64,000 nucleotides of DNA from Chloranthus sessilifolius (taxonomy: Eukaryota; Streptophyta; Magnoliopsida; Chloranthales; Chloranthaceae). The stretch lies in assembly GCA_021018995.1 (NCBI GenBank), contig CM037588.1, forward strand, positions 92,292,765 to 92,356,764. The letters are read 5' to 3'. A program made the position numbers and the translations under genes. This document shows positions 13,359 through 25,300 of the stretch, one piece after another (the stretch's first letter is position 1; each line of letters opens with the position of its first letter). Below the pieces are notes generated by a model that ran no database searches, had not been told where the DNA came from, and saw nothing but the letters and a program-made list of their open reading frames with translations.

Positions 13359-16300
13359 TTAAGGGATCCCTACACTTGAAATGTAGCAGTTGAAACTATG
13401 CTAGCGTTGAGATCTAATGCCACGTGATCCCAAAAAAACATCTGTTTTGGGATCATTGGCTATGTGGCATATGATCTAAATGTGTGTTTTCATTTTTCCA
13501 TCTTTTTTGCCCTCCAAAAATGTGGTCAAAGTTTGACCTCCGCCCACTTAACCTAGTGCATTAAATTTTTTCCAACTTTGACCATGTTTTGAATGGTAGA
13601 TAAGATGTATTTTTTACTTATTTCTCTGGGGCATGGACCTGATCAATCTTGTCCATGTTGCCTCAGCACTTGATCTTCAAATTAAGTGTCACTTGCCATC
13701 TAAATGACACTAATGTAACGATGAATGCTAAAAACTCTAATGTAGTGTTCCATTGTCAATATATATATATGGGTAATGATCCTTTCACTAGAGTCATGAG
13801 ATATAAGATATGACTCGAGCTACCACTGGCTGCCTGTCACATCAGTTCTTTTAAAGCCAGCTGATGTGTCATGCAGCCCATAGGAGTTCAATCCATTGGC
13901 TAATTCCAATGACTCAAGTTAGGAGATCATTTCCCTATATATATATACTGGAGGCCTTATATGTTATCAAGAACATTCTTAAAAGTTGAACCATAGGTGC
14001 AACTTTGTAATTTTGCCTCAGGTGAAAACTCGAACGCATGAGAGCTTAAAAAATTCAACACGTCAGGAAGGCCAGTCAGCTAAGTACATTATTTACTTCG
14101 CAAATTTATAAAAATTAGAGATTAGATAATAAAGTGATGCCTGAGTCAGAAACGATTCAGCAGTTTAGCTGATAATAATCAAGGTCAACTCGACATAGCC
14201 AAGTTGACTTAGGTGAGCCTAAAGTTAAATGATTAAATGGCCAACTGTTTGAGAAGAATATGATTCTTAATGAAGTGATTAATTTAAGCAACCACAATAT
14301 CAGAGTACAAAAACATCTCATTGATAAGAAAGAAAATATCAAAGATCCAAGAAAACGAGCAGAAACAGAGAAAAAGCTTGATAAAAAAATATTGGTTGAT
14401 TGTTTAAGCATAATTTTTAAGTCTAAAATAAAACACATTCAAATCGTATACAGTAGATAGCAGATAGCAATAGTTGTAATAAATGTTGTAACAAAATACA
14501 AGTAATTTTGAATTTTCCACTTGCTAAATTTGTTTATGTTTACTAATAAACAGTAAACATACGCATTTAAGAAATAGAAATTAAATTGCATTGATGTCAG
14601 TCTATCCCTTAGTTACCGAAAGTGGCATGAAACGTGTGGTAGGTTGGGAGCGGGAGCATCATCAGAAGCTTAAAAGTATACTATTTTATGGTCGGAAGCA
14701 GGTGCGGGAGCGAGATTCCAAAGCGGAAGCGGCTCACTAATTAGAAGCGTCCTGCTACTAGGGTCAATCCACTGTAAGAAAGTTCTGTCTGATTTGAAAC
14801 GGATAGGAAAAGACGGTGAAGTATGTTTTACTAACTTTCATATCCCAAATATAAAATATAACAAAAAAAAGAAATTTTCTGCCTATATTGTGGTTTTTTG
14901 GTGGGTCTTTTTTTTTTATCGGTAATAAGCAGTATATTGAAAACCAGCAAGGCACTGAATGACAAATACAAAGACACGATCAAAACCAAAAGGTCCTAGG
15001 TCCACCCTTTCAGGCCTAGGAGACACTTGCTCCCCCTCTGGCAACGCAAGGCCCCTTGTGTAGGGAAATAGCTTCCGAGCTCCCTTCCCCCATATAAAGG
15101 TAAAACAGTAATTCAGCCGGAATGACAAGAGAACCTCAAACTCCTTGGTTTAACATACTTTGTTATTCACACCGCAACGTCCCACATTGCTAGCCCAGCT
15201 GACCATGTTGCGGCCGTGTGACTCCCAAACCTTACCATGCAACCGTGTCGCGACTACCGCAGCACGACCACGTCGCGAGGCCCTCCTGGCCCCAAGTCAC
15301 ATACCCCAGGCACGGAGATGTTGCGTGCCCTGCCGACACCACATCGCGTGCCCCAGGCTCCAAGTTGCACTACCTCTACGCGGAGTACAAGCGGCTCGAG
15401 TGGCGCTGCGGATGGCACGAGTAGCCACGTTGCATACCTCCGTCACATAAGGCAAAGTTCATCTCCCCCCTGAGTGCCTACCATCAGACAAGCCCCAATC
15501 CAACTGACAAATTCTCTAGATTTAGAATTTCTTGGCTTCCCCCTCAAGTTAGGGCACCGATTCGAAAGAATATCTTTGAACACCTCTCGAAGATCTTCAT
15601 CAGGCCCTTGGTATGTCATCCCATGCTCTCTCCCAAAAAGAATTAACTTTTGTATGACCTCAAGTTCCTTGTTGCTACTGTTGGAGATGTTATTTATATT
15701 GTATGAGTGTGTAGTAAGTAACTTTAGGTGTGTGTGTCGTTAACAAGGATCAAAATGCCGGTTTCCGCACGTATCGTCTGGAAAAGTGAGACGTATCGAC
15801 GACACGTGCAGAACAAGAATATACCGGACGATACATTGAATGTATCGTCCGGTATTAGCCATATAAATGGGCGATACGGTACATTTAATGTACCGTATCG
15901 TCCACCTCCGATACCGATACGTATCGTCCGATACGTATCGGACGATATTTTGATCCATGGTCGTTAAGTGAATTTTAAGTTGGACAATTCACTTAACTTC
16001 GGAACCTTGTAATACGTGAATATGCTAAGATGATATAAATAATATTTTGCATTGGTAATTGGGGCGCATTGACTCAACCCTAATATCTTCTTCTTCCTCC
16101 TTCCTTCCTATTACTAAACCCTAACCCTAAATTACAATTTTGTCTTGGTATCAAAGCCTTGTTCAATCTATGGATTTACGAAAGCTTTTATGTAACGAAA
16201 ATCCAGGTCATCGCTGACGTCATTAGCGATGTGCTGACGTCAACTACCACTGGCAACCTCGCCGAAATCGTCTGAAAGTTTAGGGGTTTGGTCGGAATTC

Positions 16301-19300
16301 CAAGAGGAGTATTTTTCCCCTCTTGACATAAGTCGTTTGAGGGTTGGACCCTAAGTTCTAGGTCGTCTTCTTCCTCGAGCTCCACCATCTCCGGCGACTC
16401 ACAGAGAGCCATAGACACCTCGAATCCACCATGCAACGGTTTGAAGCATAAAAAACATTCCAAACTCGATTCCGATGCCTCCCAAGTAAGATCTGTGTCA
16501 GATCCAGGCTGCAAGAGCCATCTACACTTAGTTGCAGCAATCTGTACCCAAACCAGATCGCCAGAATTGTTGAAAACGTCGCCGGAATGAGAGTTGAAGT
16601 CCCCAACAGCCCAGTTGACAACTCCCAGTTGACCCACCTTATTTCTGATGCATTTGGGGAAGTAATTTGCGGTCCACGACAGTCTGTGTAAGATCTACGT
16701 CATCTACACCTCGTCGAAGCTGCTGGATATGTCGTCGGCAACTTCCCAAACTCGCCGGAATCCTCTCGAAATTGTTGGAAAGCTCCCAGAATTGTTGAAA
16801 ATGATGAGTGTCTTGCTACCCTTTCTAAAATTCTGAGATTTAAAACCAGATTCAATACGCCATGTTTCGATTTTTTTTGTTGATTGGTTATCTGTATGTT
16901 GAAGATGATGTCTTTGATTGAGATTATGCACCCTATTTGTTGTTTTATGTTGGGTTAGTTATGCGTTATGACTTAATGGTGGTGATTCTAGACCGTATAA
17001 TGGCGGTTAGTCGATTAGTTGTGATCAATCAGTAGGCATTTTGGGTCTTCTATATTTTGAACTGTTTTGATCTCGTTATATTTTAATCATGGACGAGAAT
17101 AAATCCGGGATCATTGGCGGAGGAGATATTTCTCATAACTTACAAATTACTACGAAGAAATTGAATGGGGCCAATTATCTTTCATGGTCACGGTCTGCTG
17201 CTATGTACTTAGGGATGAAGAAAAAATTGGGTTACATTTACGGGACTATCCTAAAACCCAAAGAAAATGACCATAAGTATGATTGGGAAAGTGACAATCT
17301 AACTGTCATGGCATGGCTGCTACACTCAATGCAACCAGACATTAGTGATTCTTTTATGTATGCCAGTGATGTTAAACAATTATGGGAGAATGTGAGGGAT
17401 GCGTTCTCGCAGAAACAAAACCTCGCAAAAATGTTTCAAGTTAGTGACAAAATTAATACTATGAAGCAAGGTGATAAGACTATTGGAGAGCATTACACTC
17501 GAATGACGAGTTTGTAGGACGAACTAGCCCGTATCAAGAAGAACTATGCAGCTCGTGTGCCAGTAAGGCTAGTAAAAATACTGAAAGGAGAGTGTTTGAC
17601 ATCCTAAAAGGAGTTAGACTTGAATATGAGAATGTTAAATCAAACATTCTAAGCAGAGAGGAGTGTCCTCCACTTGGTACCGTGTATGCCCTCTTTCAGC
17701 ATGAAGAGAGCAGGCAACAGTTTATGCAGATTCCTTGTGGTGATGTATCTGAGATATTTGCCCTACCATCCATGACTTCTTTTGGTCGTGGTGGAGGCAA
17801 ATCTAGTAGTAGAGGTGGTGGTCGTGGAGGTCGTGGGGGCCCCTCCCGTGAAAAAAGAGAAATTATTGTGTTCACATTGTGGCAAGAAGGGTCATACCAG
17901 AGAAAGATGTTGGGAATTACATGGGAAACCAAAATTCCTTCCAGGTCATGCATTTCAGTCCTCCATTGAAGAAACTTCTAACCCAGTTGGTGGTCAGAAT
18001 ATCCCTCCTGCTTCAACTCCCCCTCCATCTGATTTTCAGAGCTTACAGAGAGAGCTTAAGGATCTCCAGGGCCGCCTTCAGCACATGACAGTAACACAGG
18101 GATAGGCATCTCCCTCCCACATAGTTGAGTCAGGTACCTATGGGTTTGCACATGTGACCTTATCCTCTCAGTCCCCATGGATCATCGATTCTGGGGCTAC
18201 GGATCACATGTCTGGTATGGCAGATTTACTTTCATCTATGTCTAGTCTTTCTGATTCTATTCATATTCGCATTGCTGATGAATCCCTTGTTCTTGTAAAG
18301 GGCAAATGAAGTGTTCAATTAGGCACCTTGTCCCTTGACTCTACTCTTTTAGTTCCTAACATGCCCATGAATCTATTATCTGTCAGTAAAATTACCAATT
18401 CCTTACATTGTAGTATGACATTCTTTCCATCATATTGTATTTTCCAGGACCTGGAATCGAGGAAGATCCTTAATCATGGTACTGAAGAGAATGGACTCTA
18501 CCTCTTTCAAGATTTGTGTGGTGCATCTCCTCTTGTAGCTATGATGGTTTCTGTTGATGAAGCTAGATTGTGGCACCCCTGTTATGGCCATCCTCATATT
18601 AGTCGTTTGAAACTTTTATTTCCGGAAAAATTTTATGGATTTGATAGTAGTTTGTTCAAATGTGAATTTCAGGAAAATTTTCAGTTCTCTAAACATGTTC
18701 GCAATTTTTATCCCTTGAGTAGTAGTAAATGTGTTATTCCTCTTGAAGTTATTCACTCTGATGTGTGGGGGCCTTCTCCTGTTACTGCTTTAAACGGTTA
18801 TCGTTATTTTCTTACTTTTATTGATGGCTGTACTAAACTCACTATGTTCTTTCTTATAAGCACCAAAGATGAAGTTAGCTCTATTTTTCCTCTGTTTCAC
18901 AGACTAGTTAGCACACAATTTCATGGGCATGTTAAGGTTCTTCGATCAGATAATGGTGGGGAATATTCCTCTCACATTCTCCAATCTTATCTTCACTCTC
19001 ATGGAATGTGTGGCAAACTACTTGTCATTATAGCCCCCAACATAATGGGATTGTTGAGAAGAAATATAGGCATCTTCTCAAGGTTGCTCGATCTCTATTG
19101 TTTGATATGAAGGTTCCTAAATATCTATGGGGTAAAGTTGTTCTCACCGCTGCCTACTTCATCAATCGAATGCCTACACCTATTCTGAAAGGACATTCTC
19201 CCTTCCAACTTGTGTTTCCTCATCAACCTCTGTTCTTGGTGCCACCACGTATCTTTGGTTCCCTATTTTTTAATCATATCCCCAATATTCAGTGAAGTAA

Positions 19301-22300
19301 ACTTGATCCCAAGGTTACCAAGTGTATTTTTATTGCTTTGACCCTCTCACTCGTCATGTGATAGTCACTATGGATGTCACATTCTTTGAGGGCACTCCTT
19401 TTTCCCATCCTCTGAGTCCTCTTCAAGGGGAGAAACAACTTAACAATGAAGAGCACTCTGAGATGTTTAGAGCTTTACCTATGGGAGATGGTGAAGATTG
19501 TGAAGTGAATGATTAAGTTGTTGCGCCACAGAAAAGCAAACAACCCACCTTTGATATATATGAAAAGGGAAAGATGTATGCGCGAAGGAACAAGAAAAGT
19601 ATCGTTGAAGCCATTGCGCATAAGAATGTAGATGAGTCACTTTCTCAGAATACCGACCAAGATCCCTTACCCGAAGAGGGTCCTCTTGTTTCTGATCTTC
19701 ATCTACCCATTGCTCACAGAAAACTTCCTAGATCGTGTACTCGTCATCCCATCAGTAAGTATGTGTCATATCACAATCTCTCATCATCCCATTATGGTTT
19801 TATTTGTTCTCTTAATTCTATCACCCTTCCATCTACTGTTTCTAATGCCTTGTTGCAGCCAAAATGGAAGGATGCTATGATTCAAGAGATTAATGCTTTA
19901 GAGCAGAATCAAACATGGGAAATTGTTGAACTCCTAAAAGGAAAGAGAGTTGTTGGTTGCAAATGGGTGTTTACAGTTAAGTATAGACCTGATGGTACTG
20001 TCGAAAGATATAAAGCAAGCCTTGTAGCAAAGGGGTACACTCAAACACGAGGAGCTGATTATCATGACACCTTTGCACCTGTAGCCAAGTCCAACACAGT
20101 CACGGTATTGTTATCTCTAGCTGCCCACAAAGACTGACCACTATCTCAACTTGACGTGAAGAATGCATTTCTTCATGGTGATCTCAAGGAAGAAGTCTAC
20201 AAGGACCTTCCTCCTGGATTTGTAAAAGGAGAGAAGGGAAGACTGTTTAGATTGAAGAAATCTATCTATGGATTAAAGCAATCACCAAGGGCCTGGTTTC
20301 AAAAATTAAGTGATGTTATTATGAGAATTGGGTTCCGAAGAAGTCACTGTGATCATACTCCATTTGGAAAAAGGGGAATCAAGTTGACTGCCATATTAGT
20401 CTATGTTGATGATATCATCATTACTGGTGATGATAGTCATGAAATTCTTAAACTGAAGGAGTATTTGAGCAGTGTTTGAAATTAAAGACTTGGGAAGTTT
20501 GAAATATTTCCTTGGCATTGACGTGGCGAGATCTAAGAAGGGCATCTCATTATCCCAGTGAAAGTATACCATAAACCTCCTTCATGATACAGGGTTTTTG
20601 GGGTGTAGACCTGCTGTAGCCCTTATTGAACAAAATTATCAATTAAATGGTGAAGAAGGTGATCAGCTCAAGAATCCACGTACCTATCAGAGATTAGTTG
20701 GTAAACTGATTTATCTAACCATGACTCGTCTGAACATTGCTTATGCAGCAAGCGTGGTGAATCAATATATGCACTCACCAAAGACAATACATTTGGAGGT
20801 TGTTCACAGGATCCTGAGGTATCTGAAAGGAAGTTCTGGCAAAGGGCTTCTCTATAAAAATCGTAGTCATTTGAATGTAGAGATATTTACTAATGTCGAT
20901 TGGGCCAGGTCTCTGGATGATAGGAGATCAACTACCGGATATTGCACCTTCTTGGGAGGTAATTTGGTCACATGGAAATCTAAGAAACAACATGTAGTAT
21001 CAAACTCCAGTGCCGAGGGAGAGTACCGCGCCATGTCCCAAGGTGCGAGAGAAGGCATGTGGCTTAAATTCATCTTGTCAGACTTGGGTATCGCTCTATC
21101 CTCTCCAATTACGTTGTATGGTGATAATGAAGTCGCCCATCATATTGTAGAGAATCATGTCTTTCATGAAAGAACAAAATACATTGAGGTGGACTGTCAC
21201 TATATTCGCGAGCAGGTCGAGTCCAAAGAAATCAGTATTCCTCAAGTTAGAAGTGAGGATCAACTTACTGACATCTTGACTAAAGGTGTTAGTAGCAAGA
21301 GACTTTATGACATCTCCTTCAAGTTGGGTATGATCGACATCTATACTTCAACTTGAGGGGGAGTGTTGGAGATGTTATTTCTATTGTATGGGTGTGTGTG
21401 TGTAGTTAAGTGAATTTTAAGTCGTACAATTCACTTAACTTTGGAACCATGTAATACGTGAACATGCTAAGATGATATAAATAATATTTTGCATTGGGAT
21501 TTGGGTCACATTGACTCAACCCTAATATCTTCTTCTTCCTCCTTCCTTCCTATTACTAAACCCTAACCCTAAATTACAATTTTGTCTTAAAGCTGCAGAA
21601 GGCTTCGACGAGGGAGGAGACACAAAGCAAAGACCCCACTGCGAACGAAAGGAACACTCTTCCCAAATTCCCGATTCGTTACATCGAAGAGATCTGATCG
21701 GAAGAACCGCTGGAGACGAAGAAGAGTCATAGGTGGAGGAGCAGCTCAAGGACGAAGATGATGGAGAAACAAAGTAAATCTCCTGAGTTCTAGTCTTGAG
21801 AGCATCCGAAACAGAGAAAGGACATTTGTCCTCACCCAAGGGAGTATCATCCAAAAACCCTGTGACCGAAGAGTAGCACATCACGGTAGGAAGGCCCGAC
21901 CCACAATCCGACCTAAGCTTCAAAGGCCGCTCCGGTCAAGCTATCCATGGGTCTATGGAGTTAAACCGAAGTCGGCCCTTAGCATCAAACGGATCCCTCC
22001 AGGGCCCAAATGAGTTCCTAGCCCAAGACAGCTAGTCCCCCACCAAATCCCTAAATGGAGAGTAAGTCATCATGCACATGGGAAAACCAGAAACCAGATA
22101 GGGAAACCATGGGTTGAAGAAGGAAACCGCCGACCACAACTGTAAAACCCCGTACGCTCCCTCCACGTGTCCGCATGCGATTTGTCGCATGAAGTTGTTG
22201 TACCTGTAAAGGGTCGAAAACCACCTGGTTGGGGAGATTTTCATAACCCACTTCAAGAAAGCCAACTAAACCGCCAAATTTGCAAGCGCCACATATCCCC

Positions 22301-25300
22301 AATCTGCCACACGTCCCCTCCTCCAACATTGGATCAACCCGAAAGGTGGATCTAGCAACTCCTCCGAATACCCTTTGAATTTCAAAATTCTTCCCATTGT
22401 GGAGTCCACGTCCGAGATCGAAACCACCTGTCTCATTGACCGATCAAACGGTTGAGGATTGGGCGAAAGGTACAGCTTCGCAGAGTCGTTCGATCCTCCC
22501 TTACGCATCCTCTGGCCCTTTGAAGATTTCAACGGTGAGAGATCATCCCCCTTGCCTCTACCGTCATTCCAATCAAGTGCTAATCTGAGCAGCAACGCTG
22601 ATCCGACGGTGAGAAATCCCTCGCTACCAAAACCATCAGGCCCTTGCCTCTGTTCCCCGCCCTATCAGAAAACCCCACGCTAGAAAAGCTTCGAGGGTGT
22701 GCCGAAAAGACATCGAGACCCTTAGGCCATGGTCTGAACTCTCCTTCTTCAAGGTCGTCCCCACCTCTACACCAAGACCATCATCCGAGCCATGGCCACC
22801 AGAGGAAGCGACAATGCGAACCGTCGGGGACAAGGGCGACCGTCGATGCTCCGGTACCAACACGGGCGTATCCCCCTCTGGGCCCTTTCCCTTCGATTTC
22901 TCCCCCATCTCTAGGACCATAACTACCCCGTTCCGGAGTAGTTTGACTCTCATCCTGAATTCTTTACCGGGACCACCAAATACATCTATCTCACCTCGGA
23001 CGGGCCGTGACGGTTCATTCTTTGCATGCCCAGGGAAGAGAGCCCTCTCACTCAACTCCACTTCTCTGAAGACCCTAACGTCCTAGCCGTTGATCCGAAC
23101 CTGACAGACCCTGGGAATGAACTCCCACCAATCGTTGCCGACGAGGATTCGGGCGAATCTGGTCTCCCACGATTCCCTGCAGGATTTCGTCCGACCAAAC
23201 GTGTAGTGGAAGGCCAAAAAGGCGATGGTTTGCCAAAGGCCAAAAAGGCCATGTGGATCATAGGCTACAACATTGGTCAATGGTTTGCACAAGGTCAAAT
23301 TGGTCAATAATTTAAAAGTCAAACCTTGACTTTTCAGGGTTGTTACACATCGTGCCTCTAGTGTGCGGCTAGAGAATGTGGTATTTTATATCACCTCGAC
23401 ATATAAGCCTTCCACACCTAAAACATGGTTTCACACTAAGGTAAATGAAGTGAGATAATTTAAACTACTTAACAATACCAGAGCAACATGGAAATTAAAA
23501 TTTACAAAAAAAAGCAAATGAATAAATAAATAAAACCTCTTTAGGTATGCAGTTATTAATGACAAAATTAATTACAAGTGTACTAATTCTGTAAATCAAA
23601 GCACTTCAGTCCAACGGGTAACCTTAAAAAAAAATATTGATCGATACTTCATCGGGAGCCCTGGTCTAAAGGGAGCCAGTTATCCAAAAAACTTTTACTG
23701 TCCAATTGAATGGAGAAAATCTACATAAGCGAAAAAGAGGTTGGCATTGTTTGAGGGCTCTAGGTTATGGCAGGCCCTCTGCAATTGATAAGTTACGATT
23801 GAGGGCAATTCCAATAGTGTTACAAGATGGGCGAACTAGTGCAATATCCGTGGAGATTATTTAATTCATTTGAAGAGATCTTGTTAAGGGGGGAATTTCT
23901 ATACTGTCAATAGCCATTGCAAGTTTTTTTCTTTATTGTTTACTCCATCATTTGGTCATTTTTTTCTTTCCTCCATAAGTTCCCCTTTTATGAGGAGAGC
24001 GTACTGTGCTATATTTTTCCTTATTAAATTACATATAATATGTCTTTGACTACTGATTAGATATAATCAAAAAGGTTCATGCTAGAATTTCAAAAAGGAC
24101 GCTGAAAATACTTCCAACCAATACATTTTGAGAACTTGGAAGGGGCAAGAGAATGCAGAATAGATGTGATGCAGGTAGTGAATCAATGGATCACTTGTTC
24201 ACTGGTTGGTTTGCGAAGGAGGCTTGGAGAATGGTCCTAAAAAAAATTTAGGTAACTTGGGTTTTTCCGAGATCTTGAGGGGAGATTTTGGCTGCTTAGG
24301 ATCATGATGCATTTAGTGGAGTCAAAACTTTGTGTCCATAGATTTACCATGAAGTTGGTGTGTGTGTGTGTGAGTGTTAATGTGTTAGTTTCTTTGTGTG
24401 TAAGTGGGTGTGTCAACAATATTTGGTATGTGATATAAATACTAATGATGTATGAGACTATCTAACTCATAATCCTAATTTCCTGCATCTCTTATTCTCC
24501 TCTTCCTTCTTCTCCAACCTAACCCTAATTTACCTTGCACACTTTATCATGGTATCAGAGCCAGGACCTCTGGAATTAGAGATTATTGCTGACATCATCC
24601 TCTTCAAAGTTGACACCATGCTAACATCATTGTGGTCAACTGTTTGACCTCAGATACTTGGTTTTTTCTGAAGATTTGGAATCAGAATCATAAGGTAGAC
24701 GACTTTTCCTTATGGAACATTTTGATTTGGTGCTGTTTTTCAAGGCTTTTGGTTGTTTTTTCCAGATCATGAATTTCACGGTTTTCTGAACCCCAAATCT
24801 GTATGAACCCTCAAAGATAGTCGAATATGGTAGGGTTTGGATCAATTTCATATTCTTAATTCTTACATCAGCTCACGGAAATTTAAGCCCAAGCTCCCTG
24901 TGTGTTAGATCTGACCATGTAGTACACACAGGTTGAATCAATTTTTTTCCCTTCTTTAATTGAATGGCTGTTTGTGCTCTTTGGATCAGTTTCATGGGAG
25001 TTTTGAGTGGATTTTTGGTCTCAGATAGCATCTCTACCATGACAGTTTGGTGAAACAGTGGTGTAAATACTTTCAGAAAGGCTATGATAGTCTGTTTGGT
25101 GGTTGTACAGACCTCTGTGTAGTCTGGTATGTTGTTCAGCAGTAAGGCTGACCAGAATTAATGGTGTTTGTAGGTTTGTTGACGGTTGTGTATCTCGTGG
25201 TGAACTGTTTGCACAATTTCTCGTGAGTGTGACTATAGTTCAGTTCATGAGAAAAGCATATCAGCGGTCGTGCTGAGTCTTGTGAGAAATTACTGCATGT

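Larger units (their letters stand above)
15679..21587 (+). mobile_element. Ty1/copia LTR retrotransposon (copia A), complete structure, degenerate ORFs
   Basis: LTRs at 15679-16145 and 21364-21587 begin TGTTGGAGATG and share GATGATATAAATAATATTTT and CCCTAACCCTAAATTACAA. A primer-binding site TGGTATCAAAGCC follows the 5' LTR (near initiator-tRNA-Met style). The polypurine tract TTGAGGGGGAG precedes the 3' LTR. Order is gag, protease, integrase, RT, RNase H, the copia order. The coding region has several stops and frameshifts. No clean target duplication is seen (GCTAC on the left; GCTGC lies 3 bases beyond the right LTR). It is inserted in a minus-strand LINE, antisense to APC4. Confidence 0.93.

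Noticed and set aside
15160-15473. Three overlapping 68-96-codon plus-strand frames
   Set aside because: Overlapping frames in a GC-rich patch are expected from composition; no domain is seen.
16188-16637. 149-codon minus-strand open frame
   Set aside because: It lies in the copia A leader on the antisense strand and has no recognisable domain.
21560-21576. AAACCCTAACCCTAAA as an interstitial telomere (also 16117-16132)
   Set aside because: Only about two units, and it is present at the same position in both copia A LTRs, so it is part of the LTR.
22397-23310. Several plus-strand open frames of 60-130 codons
   Set aside because: They are antisense shadows of the minus-strand LINE ORF1-like region.
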